Notes under the pieces: generated by a model | Seen by the model: the letters and a program-made list of their open reading frames with translations, nothing else | Database searches by the model: none | What the model was told of the DNA's origin: nothing | NCBI RefSeq assembly: GCF_902489465.1 | Contig: NZ_CABTZZ010000015.1 | Location: forward strand, 1-49,006 | Reading direction: 5' to 3' | Length of the DNA: 49,006 bases | Origin: an uncultured Varibaculum sp. | Lineage (GTDB): Bacteria > Actinomycetota > Actinomycetes > Actinomycetales > Actinomycetaceae | Shown here: positions 23,924 through 32,009 of the stretch, piece after piece | How positions within the stretch are numbered: the stretch's first letter is position 1 | Layout: each line of letters begins with the position of its first letter | Translations under genes and position numbers: made by a program

Positions 23924-26035
23924 GTGGATGTCGTGGGAGTAGCCTCAAACGCTGATTTCTTTAACTCCTGGCTGCTATTCTCCGTTCCGTTGATTGTATC
24001 CTTAGCGGTGCTGTTCCTGCCTGGTCTGGCATCTGGATATGCCTTGGGTTTACGGGGCCGCTGGCTTTGGGGATGGGCGCCTGCCGGTTCAGTGGGGATA
24101 GTGTTTCTAGCGGCGGTAATAGCTTCCAAGTTAGGGATTACCTGGGGATTTCCAGTATTGCTAGTTTTCTGCATCTGCGCAACTTTTATTTGCTGGCTGA
24201 TTTCTGTACTCCTAATCCGTTTCTATAAGTCAAAAAGTGTCGATACGGGAATTAGTGATCTTACAAAGTTAAGTCGGGGCGATAAGAAGTGGGTATATTT
24301 ACCACCGATATTACTGCTCTCCATGTTTTTATATGAGACGGTTCGTTTCGCGACGGTGGTGAAACGCCCCGGAGCGTTTGCTCAAATATGGGACAATCTT
24401 TTTCACTCTAATCTAGCTATGATGTTTCTACAGAGCGGAGAGGCATCACCTTTCAAGGTTGATCTCTGGAATCCGGGAAGAGCTGGGTTCTATCCGGCGG
24501 CCTGGCACGAGGTAGTTTCCTTGGTGGCCAGTACCTGTTCAGGAGCTGTAACCACTGCTACCAACGCTGTGGCACTGGTAGTCGCTTTCATTATTTGGCC
24601 TTTGGGAATCTTCTGTTTGGCGTCTGCGATTTATACTTCTCGTCTGGTTCAGCTGATCTCCCTGGCGTTTTCCTTGGCGTTGCCCCAGTTTCCTTTCGCT
24701 CTCTTCAGCTGGGGTCCGCTCTACCCGAATTTGCTGAGCTCTTCGCTGTTACCGATAGTTATCGCCCTTTTTGTTAAATGGCTTTCGAGCAAACGGCTTG
24801 TTGCTGTTCCAGAATTATTTGCCACGGCTTGGGGTCTGGTCAGTGTGGGAGCCAGCCAGCCTAATAATGTATTTACTTTCGTCATTGTGGCCATCATTGT
24901 TACTTGGTGTTTTGGAGTAACCCGGATAAGTCATTATTCCGAGAGGTATCGAGGACGCAGAGGGGTAAGAAGTGCAGTGTTGGCGGGCTGGACGGCGTTG
25001 TGCCTAGCCGTCTACTGCCTGTGGGAATGGGGAACTTTCCAAATTTCGCTGATCAGAGGATTCCGTACGAAAACCCCCGACTGGTTTCCGCAGGGATCTT
25101 ACTGGTCAGGAATCAAGGAGATTCTTTTATTGACCGCGGGTAAACCGAACGCTAGTTTTACGGTTTATCAGTGGTTAGATACGTTGCCGCTATCGGTTTT
25201 TTTGATCATCGGTTTGGTGGTGCTGACCATCAGCCGAAAAAGAACCTGGTTGGTTTTTTGCTGGCTAATTTTTTCCGGTCTTGCTCTCGTGGGGCACTCG
25301 ATGCAGGATTTGCAGCTACGTCAGTATTTGGTAGGGGTCTGGTATGCGGATTCGCCCCGACTTTTTGTGCCAGTCGTAATGTTTTCTATTCCTATTGCCG
25401 CCGGAGGTTTGGGATGGTTGATTTGCCAACTTAATAAGTGGATTTCTCCAAAGGTATCTCGGAAAACTAAAACTATTATTTTAACTGTCTGTCTGGTAGT
25501 ACCGGTGGGAGTAGCTGCCGACCCGACTCATTTGAAGAAGTCGTGGGAATGGATTGGCGATGTATTTTCTATTCGCACCCCCGCAGATAAAACCCTCGGT
25601 TTAGTGGACGAAGATGAGCTCGAATTACTGCTGGAACTTCCTCGTCTCACGCCCCCTGACAGTGTAGTTTTAGGAAACCCCTGGGAAGGAGCTGCCTTTG
25701 CTTGGTCATTGGGACAACGCCGTGCGATTTTCCCAACCTTACAAGCTGCTAGCGACCCTATGCCGGATAGGGCGTTCTTAACTAACCAGCTATACCAAGC
25801 TGAGAAGAGAAAACAGGTGTGTTCTTTCCTACATACTAGGAACGTATACGTCTTAAACTTCCGCAACCACTATTCAGGAGCGGAGGGAAAGACGGGCATC
25901 CAAAAGAAGTACCCGTCATTCGACTCTACGAATACGCCCCTACTAACTCCGGTGAAATCAGTTGGGCAGGCACGGCTATTAAAGTACCGCGGCTGTCTTG
26001 GACAACTCCCTACCGGGAGGCCTGATCCCCAATAA
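23924..26035 (+). CDS. Large polytopic membrane protein (DUF6541-like)
   Basis: A 703-residue protein with a dozen or more hydrophobic spans, GTG start and a GGGAGAGA site. It resembles the actinobacterial family catalogued as DUF6541. A conserved extracytoplasmic patch reads IWDNLFHSNLAMMFLQSGEA followed by YPAAWHEVVSL, and the last 150 residues form a soluble domain. A second member lies at 32010. The layout recalls GT-C transferases and O-unit polymerases, and no Wzy is recognisable in the window, so a glycan transfer or polymerisation role is a reasonable guess but not shown. Its 3' end overlaps the convergent dehydrogenase by 26 bases. Confidence 0.65.
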   Translation: MDVVGVASNADFFNSWLLFSVPLIVSLAVLFLPGLASGYALGLRGRWLWGWAPAGSVGIVFLAAVIASKLGITWGFPVLLVFCICATFICWLISVLLIRFYKSKSVDTGISDLTKLSRGDKKWVYLPPILLLSMFLYETVRFATVVKRPGAFAQIWDNLFHSNLAMMFLQSGEASPFKVDLWNPGRAGFYPAAWHEVVSLVASTCSGAVTTATNAVALVVAFIIWPLGIFCLASAIYTSRLVQLISLAFSLALPQFPFALFSWGPLYPNLLSSSLLPIVIALFVKWLSSKRLVAVPELFATAWGLVSVGASQPNNVFTFVIVAIIVTWCFGVTRISHYSERYRGRRGVRSAVLAGWTALCLAVYCLWEWGTFQISLIRGFRTKTPDWFPQGSYWSGIKEILLLTAGKPNASFTVYQWLDTLPLSVFLIIGLVVLTISRKRTWLVFCWLIFSGLALVGHSMQDLQLRQYLVGVWYADSPRLFVPVVMFSIPIAAGGLGWLICQLNKWISPKVSRKTKTIILTVCLVVPVGVAADPTHLKKSWEWIGDVFSIRTPADKTLGLVDEDELELLLELPRLTPPDSVVLGNPWEGAAFAWSLGQRRAIFPTLQAASDPMPDRAFLTNQLYQAEKRKQVCSFLHTRNVYVLNFRNHYSGAEGKTGIQKKYPSFDSTNTPLLTPVKSVGQARLLKYRGCLGQLPTGRPDPQ

Positions 26036-27311
26036 CCATGCGGGGGGTACCTTTCCACAGCTGCGGATCGGTTACCCGGCGGCCGTCAAATAACAACTTG
26101 ATGCCGGGCAGATCTTTCGCGCTAATGGTTTTGTATTCGGCGTGGTCAGCTTGCACGATAGCTGCAGTAACTTCTTCGCCTAGGTGGTAGGCGTCCCAAC
26201 CGAAGCCCGCTAGTTCCTCGTCGCTAAACATGGGGTCATGAACCAGCACCTTTGCTCCCCGCTTGCGTAAGGAGTCAACGGTAGCGAACACACCGGAGAA
26301 CGCGGTTTCTTTAACTGCCCCCCGGTAGGAAGCCCCCAGTACCGCCACTTTGACGTCTTTCAAATCGCCCAGCACTTCCTCTACGCGGGAAACTACATAT
26401 TCGGGCATTCCGGCGTTATAGGTACGCGCAGTCCGAACCACGGAGGCATCGGGGTCGGTAGAAAGGTACAGACGCGGGTAAACCGGAATGCAGTGTCCAC
26501 CCACCGCAATCCCAGGGCGGTGAATGTGAGAATAGGGTTGAGAGTTACACGCATCGATTACTTTTTGCACGTCAATACCGACTTTGTCCGCGTAGACCGC
26601 AAATTGGTTAGCGAGCCCGATATTAACGTCCCGGTAGGTGGTTTCCGCCAACTTGGCCATCTCGGCAGCCTCAGCGTTACCCATGTCCCAAACCCCGTTT
26701 TCACGAGGCAGGTCGGGGCGCTCATCAAACTGGAGGACGCTTTCATAGAACTTGATTGCTGCTTGGGTGCCCGCCTCAGATAGCCCGCCGACCAGCTTGG
26801 GATAGCGACGCAAATCCTGGAATACCCGTCCGGTTAAGACCCGTTCGGGGGAGAATACTAAATGAAAATCTTCGCCCTCTTTCAATCCCGAGATTTCCTC
26901 AATCAGTGGCTTCCAGCGGTTACGCGTAGTACCCACCGGCAAAGTGGTTTCGTAGGAAATTAAGGTTCCGGGGGTTAGGTGCTCGGCAAGGGAACGAGTG
27001 GCCTGATCCATCCAGCCGAAATCTGGCTGCCAGGTTTCGTCATTGACAAACAGCGGAACTACCAAAACAATCGCGTCTGCATTAGGAATAGCGTCTGCGT
27101 AGTTGGTGGTGGCACGGAGTTTTCCAGCCGGTACTAGCTCAGAAAGTTTTTCTTGCAGGTGAGCCTCCCCCGGGAAAGGCTCTTTCGCCTGGTTAATCAG
27201 GTCAACAGTCTTTTCGTTAACATCGACCCCAATCACGTCTTGTCCGCTGGAGGCAAACTGTACTGCCAGAGGCAAACCGATTTTTCCCATTGCCACAACT
27301 GCTACGCGCAT
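26010..27311 (-). CDS. Nucleotide-sugar 6-dehydrogenase (WbpA/WecC-like)
   Basis: A 433-residue UDP-sugar dehydrogenase that oxidises C-6 of UDP-N-acetyl-hexosamine to the uronic acid using NAD. The N-terminal Rossmann motif is VAVVAMGKIGLPLAVQFA. The central region contains EMAKLAETTYRDVNIGLANQ, and the catalytic cysteine is in GIAVGGHCIPVYPRL. ATG 27311 has an AAGGAG site. WbpA acts on UDP-GlcNAc and WecC on UDP-ManNAc. The presence of WbpB-, E-, D- and I-like genes in the same locus favours the WbpA role, as the first step to UDP-diacetamido-mannuronate. Confidence 0.85.
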   Translation of the reverse strand: MRVAVVAMGKIGLPLAVQFASSGQDVIGVDVNEKTVDLINQAKEPFPGEAHLQEKLSELVPAGKLRATTNYADAIPNADAIVLVVPLFVNDETWQPDFGWMDQATRSLAEHLTPGTLISYETTLPVGTTRNRWKPLIEEISGLKEGEDFHLVFSPERVLTGRVFQDLRRYPKLVGGLSEAGTQAAIKFYESVLQFDERPDLPRENGVWDMGNAEAAEMAKLAETTYRDVNIGLANQFAVYADKVGIDVQKVIDACNSQPYSHIHRPGIAVGGHCIPVYPRLYLSTDPDASVVRTARTYNAGMPEYVVSRVEEVLGDLKDVKVAVLGASYRGAVKETAFSGVFATVDSLRKRGAKVLVHDPMFSDEELAGFGWDAYHLGEEVTAAIVQADHAEYKTISAKDLPGIKLLFDGRRVTDPQLWKGTPRMVIGDQASR

Positions 27312-27568
27312 CAAAGCTCCTTTGATATTACTAACGATTCAATAGATCCTGGATCCAGTCTACTCGGCATTTAGGATTCTGAGTTTATTTTGTATCTCTG
27401 GTTAATGACGCCCGGGTCTACGCCGTAATTTTCTGCGGCTTGGACTCAGCTGGGACGGTTAGCCGAGGGTAGCAACAGTGTTTTATGATAATGTTAAATG
27501 TTAACTGTTTAATGCAGCTGAACGCTGCAAGATTACGGTATCACCACGAATGGTTTGAGGGTTTAGTT

Positions 27569-29431
27569 ATGGCTGTCCAGAGCAAAGTTATTAGGACGGT
27601 AACCTGTTTTACGGCAGCTGCCAGTTTAGTGCTGGCCACGGTACCGGCATACGGAGCTGAAGTCCCAAGTCCGGATTCCCCACAATCTCCTACAGCAGCG
27701 GAAAATGCTATTCCGGGTAGTGAAGAGCCCCAGGATTCTTCCTTACCTGCCGCCGACAGCTCAGATGAAGAGGCTGAGAGTAGCTCTAATGATTCCTTGG
27801 GAATCCGAGAGTCTGGTCCAGACACCTCCACTCCTCAAACTGCGGGGAATTCTGTTCAAGTTCCCTACACCGGATCAACAGTTTCACCGGGATCATTAGC
27901 CCCAAGTAATGGAGCGCCCCTGACTAAGTCCTCATACCCGGGATTTAGCGTGGCTTACTCAAAGCAGATTGGTCACGGGTGGCGTTCAGATGGGGTACTA
28001 ATGTTGAACCGGTATCTCGGGACAAAGTATCCAGACCTGCTATTTTTTGATAAGCGCGGAAATGACATTTTTATTCGTCTCTACCGGGGAGCCTCAGGTG
28101 GCAAAGTCTACACTGTGGGTGACATCGGTCATGGCTGGAATGACTTCGATTTAGTGATGGCTGGAGATATTAACCAGGATGGGAAAACTGATCTTTTAGG
28201 CAGGAAAACTAATGGTGATCTAATTTATTACGAAGCTCGCAAGGGTTCATACTATTTTAAACCAGGGGTCAAAGTTGGCCATGGCTGGACCGGTATGCGT
28301 TCATTGACCTTTATGCCTCGTACCATTGGGAACAAATGTGGGGTTCTAGCAGTGGATTCTGAGGGACGTATGCATATCTATCCCTTTGCTAACCGCAGAG
28401 GAAGCTTTGCGCGCTCGGTCAAGTTAGGATACGGCTGGAGTAAATTCACGAGAGTAATGCGCATTGGCGATGCAGACCGTAACGGGAAGTCAGATTTCTT
28501 AGCAACTGATTCGGCAGGCTATTTGTATCTTTATCGTGCCAACTCGGCCGGGAATGCCTTCACACCAGCTCAGGTGGGTCACGGGTGGAATGGAATCTCT
28601 CAAATTCTACCTATCGATGTGTCATTAGGTGGGGGGATAATGGCAGTGGACAGTAAGGGAGCACTTCTCTATTACACGGTGAAACTCCCCGCTCCCGCAT
28701 CTAAACGTGGTTGGCGTGCCCCAGGCCGCTATCTGCAAGCAGTTAGCCGAGTGCGCGCACCTGGAAATACTGTAGTCCCGCGTCGTGGTTGGAATGGCAC
28801 CAAGGTTAGGGAAGTTCGTGCTCGTTTAGGCGTGGGGGTACCTCTTAATTCCGGCATGACTTTTGATGGACGTACTGAAAATGCGGTTAAGCGTTTTCAG
28901 AGTCGAGCTAGGGTTAGAGCTACCGGTGTTGTTGATCGCCGGACTTGGCAAAAACTGACCCGGCGTTCCTGGACTATGGATAATTTCCAAATGCGTCCAG
29001 TCAGTCTAAGCGCAAACCGCACTCAGCGGGTTAATGCCATGATTTCTTTTGCTCGCCGTCAAATCGGCACGCCCTACACTTGGGGCGGCGCCGGAGGCTA
29101 TCGTGATGGATATGATTGCTCCGGGCTGGCTCTGCAGGCTTTGTATGTTGCCGGTATCGATCCGCAACCTATAAACGTCATTGCTCACGCGGCTCCGACT
29201 TACCGCAGTTCTAAGCAGCTCTATGCCCATCCGAAATTGCAAAAAGTTAGGTTTGCTTCTCGTCAGCCAGGAGACTTGGTATTCTGGCGAGGACGGGGCG
29301 GAATCTACCACGTAGCTATCTATGTGGGTTCCAACCAAATAATCGAGTCTAATTATGGGCATACGCGGCAACGGGGACTGTATAACTGGGGAAGTATTGC
29401 TCCCTACGTTGTGCGTCCGTTGGCGCGGTAG
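27569..29431 (+). CDS. Secreted NlpC/P60 endopeptidase with GHGW propeller repeats and peptidoglycan-binding domain
   Basis: About 620 residues. A signal peptide ends near AYGAEVPS, then comes a Ser/Pro/Glu-rich linker. Five FG-GAP/VCBS-like blades follow, marked by GHGW or YGW and D-x-N-x-D-G-type loops. A PG_binding_1 domain (KVREVRARLGVG...AVKRFQSRARV...GVVDRRTWQKL) leads to a C-terminal NlpC/P60 domain (GTPYTWGG, DGYDCSGLALQALY with the catalytic Cys, HVAIYVGSN with the His). It probably cuts stem peptides in the wall. ATG 27569 is chosen for the signal peptide and GAGGG site. The same repeat type occurs in the amidase at 39458. Confidence 0.88.
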   Translation: MAVQSKVIRTVTCFTAAASLVLATVPAYGAEVPSPDSPQSPTAAENAIPGSEEPQDSSLPAADSSDEEAESSSNDSLGIRESGPDTSTPQTAGNSVQVPYTGSTVSPGSLAPSNGAPLTKSSYPGFSVAYSKQIGHGWRSDGVLMLNRYLGTKYPDLLFFDKRGNDIFIRLYRGASGGKVYTVGDIGHGWNDFDLVMAGDINQDGKTDLLGRKTNGDLIYYEARKGSYYFKPGVKVGHGWTGMRSLTFMPRTIGNKCGVLAVDSEGRMHIYPFANRRGSFARSVKLGYGWSKFTRVMRIGDADRNGKSDFLATDSAGYLYLYRANSAGNAFTPAQVGHGWNGISQILPIDVSLGGGIMAVDSKGALLYYTVKLPAPASKRGWRAPGRYLQAVSRVRAPGNTVVPRRGWNGTKVREVRARLGVGVPLNSGMTFDGRTENAVKRFQSRARVRATGVVDRRTWQKLTRRSWTMDNFQMRPVSLSANRTQRVNAMISFARRQIGTPYTWGGAGGYRDGYDCSGLALQALYVAGIDPQPINVIAHAAPTYRSSKQLYAHPKLQKVRFASRQPGDLVFWRGRGGIYHVAIYVGSNQIIESNYGHTRQRGLYNWGSIAPYVVRPLAR

Positions 29432-29466
29432 ATCTGGTCGAATAACTAGTAACACAGAGGTTGCTA

Positions 29467-30096
29467 TTGAAGACAAAAAATAGCAGAGTCCGTTGGATTG
29501 GAATCTTGGTAGTAGGGTTACTGGTGGCAGCCATTGGGGCATCATCTTGGTATTACTGGCATCATTCCAGGCAAAATTCCCTTCCTCAGGCGACCGGACC
29601 GCAGGTGAAAACATCTGTTGGCCCTAATGCTAACTTGCCGGAGGTGCAGGCTGGTTCCCAAGGGTGTGCTGCTATGGATAAGGTTTTGAGTAACCTCCTC
29701 GAGCAAACCCCCCAAGGTAAAGCATTCACGGGGCGCGTAGCGCAGATTCAAGCTCAACAAAATGATCCTGGCTCTGGAACTGAAAACGCCACTCAGGAGT
29801 GGTCGAAGTTTTTGCAAGTTCTTCCGAATTACTACCCCGAATTCGAAAACGCTGCCGGGGAAGACGAAACAGCCAACCAGGCAATAAAAAATATGTCCGA
29901 GATTGTCGCCTTGGAACCACAGCTGATTTCGGGGAAGATTCCCGAATATACCGATGGGCAGGCCGCGCAACGTGAGCTTGAGGAAGGCAAAACTCCGAAG
30001 CAAAACCCGGAATACGTTAAGAAATCAGAGCAACTAGATAAACTGTTAGATCAAGTCAGTTGGTGTATGCCTACTTGGCCAGTTATCTACGGATAG
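29467..30096 (+). CDS. Membrane-anchored hypothetical protein
   Basis: About 209 residues, not recognised. A short basic N-terminus (KTKNSRVRW) and one transmembrane span (IGILVVGLLVAAIGASSWYYW) precede an extracytoplasmic domain rich in Gln and Glu. The domain has two cysteines (QGCAAMDK near residue 65 and SWCMPTWP at the end) that could form a disulfide. TTG 29467 is preferred to TTG 29461 because CAGAGG is then seven bases upstream. It lies 35 bases after the NlpC/P60 gene on the same strand, so it may be an accessory to that hydrolase. Confidence 0.6.
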   Translation: MKTKNSRVRWIGILVVGLLVAAIGASSWYYWHHSRQNSLPQATGPQVKTSVGPNANLPEVQAGSQGCAAMDKVLSNLLEQTPQGKAFTGRVAQIQAQQNDPGSGTENATQEWSKFLQVLPNYYPEFENAAGEDETANQAIKNMSEIVALEPQLISGKIPEYTDGQAAQRELEEGKTPKQNPEYVKKSEQLDKLLDQVSWCMPTWPVIYG

Positions 30097-30161
30097 CAAG
30101 TTTCGTGGTGGCTTACTGTTGTAGATAAACTACCTGTAAAAAACCAATGAAAGGTACCGGA

Positions 30162-30758
30162 ATGACCCGCATAGTTGATAGCGCAGATGTTTCCCCCGAA
30201 GCGCAGATTGGGGAAGGCTCCAGTGTTTGGCATTTAGCGCAGGTGCGCGAACACGCCCAGCTGGGTAAGAACTGTATTATCGGGCGCGGTGCTTATATCG
30301 GCGAGGGCGTGCGCATGGGCGATAACTGCAAAGTGCAAAACTATGCTCTGGTTTATGAACCGGCTTCCCTAGAAGACGGGGTGTTTATTGGGCCGGCAGT
30401 GGTGCTCACTAACGATCATTTTCCCCGGGCGATTAACGAGGACGGTTCCATTAAGTCTGCCTCCGACTGGGAACAGGTGGGGGTCAGCATTAAGCGAGGA
30501 GCGGCGATTGGTGCCCGCTCGGTGTGCGTAGCGCCGGTAACTATCGGCGCCTGGGCACTAGTAGCTGCCGGATCAGTTGTAACCAAAGACGTTCCTGAAT
30601 ACGCCCTGGTGGCCGGGGTTCCGGCGCGTCGTATTGGATGGGTAGGGCCAGCAGGTGAAAAACTGCAACCAATATCGGGTGAAGAGGACATATTTGAGTG
30701 CCCAAAGTCCGGTAAACGATTCCGTCAAATCTCTGAGAATAAGTTAGAGCAAATCTAG
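30162..30758 (+). CDS. Left-handed beta-helix N-acetyltransferase (WbpD-like)
   Basis: A 198-residue hexapeptide-repeat acetyltransferase. Hexad repeats run from VSPEAQIGEGSSVWHLAQVREHAQLGKN through GVFIGPAVVLTNDHFPR to APVTIGAWALVAAGSVVTKDVPEYALVAGVPARRIG. This is the layout of WbpD, which acetylates the 3-amino group of UDP-2-acetamido-3-amino-glucuronate with acetyl-CoA. ATG 30162 has AAAGG seven bases upstream; ATG 30147 is in frame but less well placed. It is the fourth enzyme of the proposed pathway and precedes a glycosyltransferase by 14 bases. Confidence 0.85.
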   Translation: MTRIVDSADVSPEAQIGEGSSVWHLAQVREHAQLGKNCIIGRGAYIGEGVRMGDNCKVQNYALVYEPASLEDGVFIGPAVVLTNDHFPRAINEDGSIKSASDWEQVGVSIKRGAAIGARSVCVAPVTIGAWALVAAGSVVTKDVPEYALVAGVPARRIGWVGPAGEKLQPISGEEDIFECPKSGKRFRQISENKLEQI

Positions 30759-30772
30759 GCGAGGTATTTACG

Positions 30773-31945
30773 GTGGGTAAACGGCGTGGTTTCGTTAGGA
30801 TAGTGTCCCGAATTTATGTTCCAGAGGCTGCAGCGGCCTCGTTCCGTTTGGCGGGTGTGGCCAAGGCGTTACGGAGAAAAGGCATAGAAGTTGAGGTGGT
30901 TACCACTACAGCCCCACCGGACGCACAACTCAACGATCAAGATCGCGTACGGCGTTTTCCGGTACTGCGAGATAGAGAAGGATATGTACGCGGGTACCTG
31001 CAGTATCTTAGCTTTGATATTCCCGCGTTTTTCCGGGTTTTGTTTTCGCCTCGCGCTGCCGTGACCTTAGTGGAACCGCCCCCTACCACCGGATTTTTCA
31101 TGCGGATAGCCAATAAACTCCTGGGTGTTCCCTATGTGTATTACCTGCCAGATTTGTGGGGAGCAGCCAGTGCGTCTTTCGCTCCAAAGATAGTTGTGAA
31201 AGCAGTAAAAGCCTTAGAGGCGTTCGCGGTTCGGGGTGCTGCCGCAGTAATCGCGGTAAATGAAGAGATCGCTGAGACTGCGCGAGCAATGGGTGCAAAG
31301 TCGGTGCACCTGATCCCGAACGGAATAGATACCGATACCTTTACTAACGAAGTTGAGCCACTATCCCGGGGTGAGAGAGAAGATGTTGGCTTGGCAGATG
31401 CGCCCTATTTTATTTACACCGGTACTGCTTCCGAATGGCAAGGTGCCAGTATCTTTATCTCTGGTCTGGCTCAGGTAATAGACAAAATTCCTCACCACCT
31501 GGTGTTCCTCGGTAAAGGCAGCGACTGGGATTTACTTAAAGAACAGGCAGCGAAACCGGAACTGAAGGGGCGAGTGCACGTCCTGGAAACACTCCCACCA
31601 GATGAAACTGCCCGCTGGATAGCGGGCGCGGACGCCGGGCTGGTATCTATAAAAGCCGGAGCAGGATATGACCATGCGTATCCCACAAAAGTACTCTCTA
31701 CTTTAGCGTGTGGAACACCAGTGATATATGCAGGACCGGGTCCGGCAGGTGAAGATATAGTTGAAAACCGTTTAGGAGTTTGTGCCGAGTACTCTGCGAG
31801 TAGTGTTGGCACTTCCTTTACCAGGATCATTGAGGAAAAAACGGGGCTTGTGGATAGTGATACCAGGCGGCAATGGGTGGTTGCCTGTCGTTCCTTGGAA
31901 GCCTCTTCGGCGGCAGTGGCTAAGGTTCTCATGTCTAACGTTTGA
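30773..31945 (+). CDS. Family 4 glycosyltransferase
   Basis: A 390-residue GT-B transferase, GTG start, co-transcribed with the acetyltransferase upstream. The N-terminal acceptor domain has ASFRLAGVAKALRRKG; the linker has HLIPNGIDTDTF; the C-terminal donor domain has YFIYTGTASEWQG and the YPTKVLSTLACGTPVIYAGPG segment holding the usual donor-site residues. It probably acts in wall polysaccharide assembly at the inner membrane face. Donor and acceptor cannot be read from the sequence. Confidence 0.88.
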   Translation: MGKRRGFVRIVSRIYVPEAAAASFRLAGVAKALRRKGIEVEVVTTTAPPDAQLNDQDRVRRFPVLRDREGYVRGYLQYLSFDIPAFFRVLFSPRAAVTLVEPPPTTGFFMRIANKLLGVPYVYYLPDLWGAASASFAPKIVVKAVKALEAFAVRGAAAVIAVNEEIAETARAMGAKSVHLIPNGIDTDTFTNEVEPLSRGEREDVGLADAPYFIYTGTASEWQGASIFISGLAQVIDKIPHHLVFLGKGSDWDLLKEQAAKPELKGRVHVLETLPPDETARWIAGADAGLVSIKAGAGYDHAYPTKVLSTLACGTPVIYAGPGPAGEDIVENRLGVCAEYSASSVGTSFTRIIEEKTGLVDSDTRRQWVVACRSLEASSAAVAKVLMSNV

Positions 31946-32009
31946 AAAACAACGATTAGCGGCGGAAAAATAGGATCCATCCGTTAGAAAAAGCTGGGAG
32001 AACTAGTCT

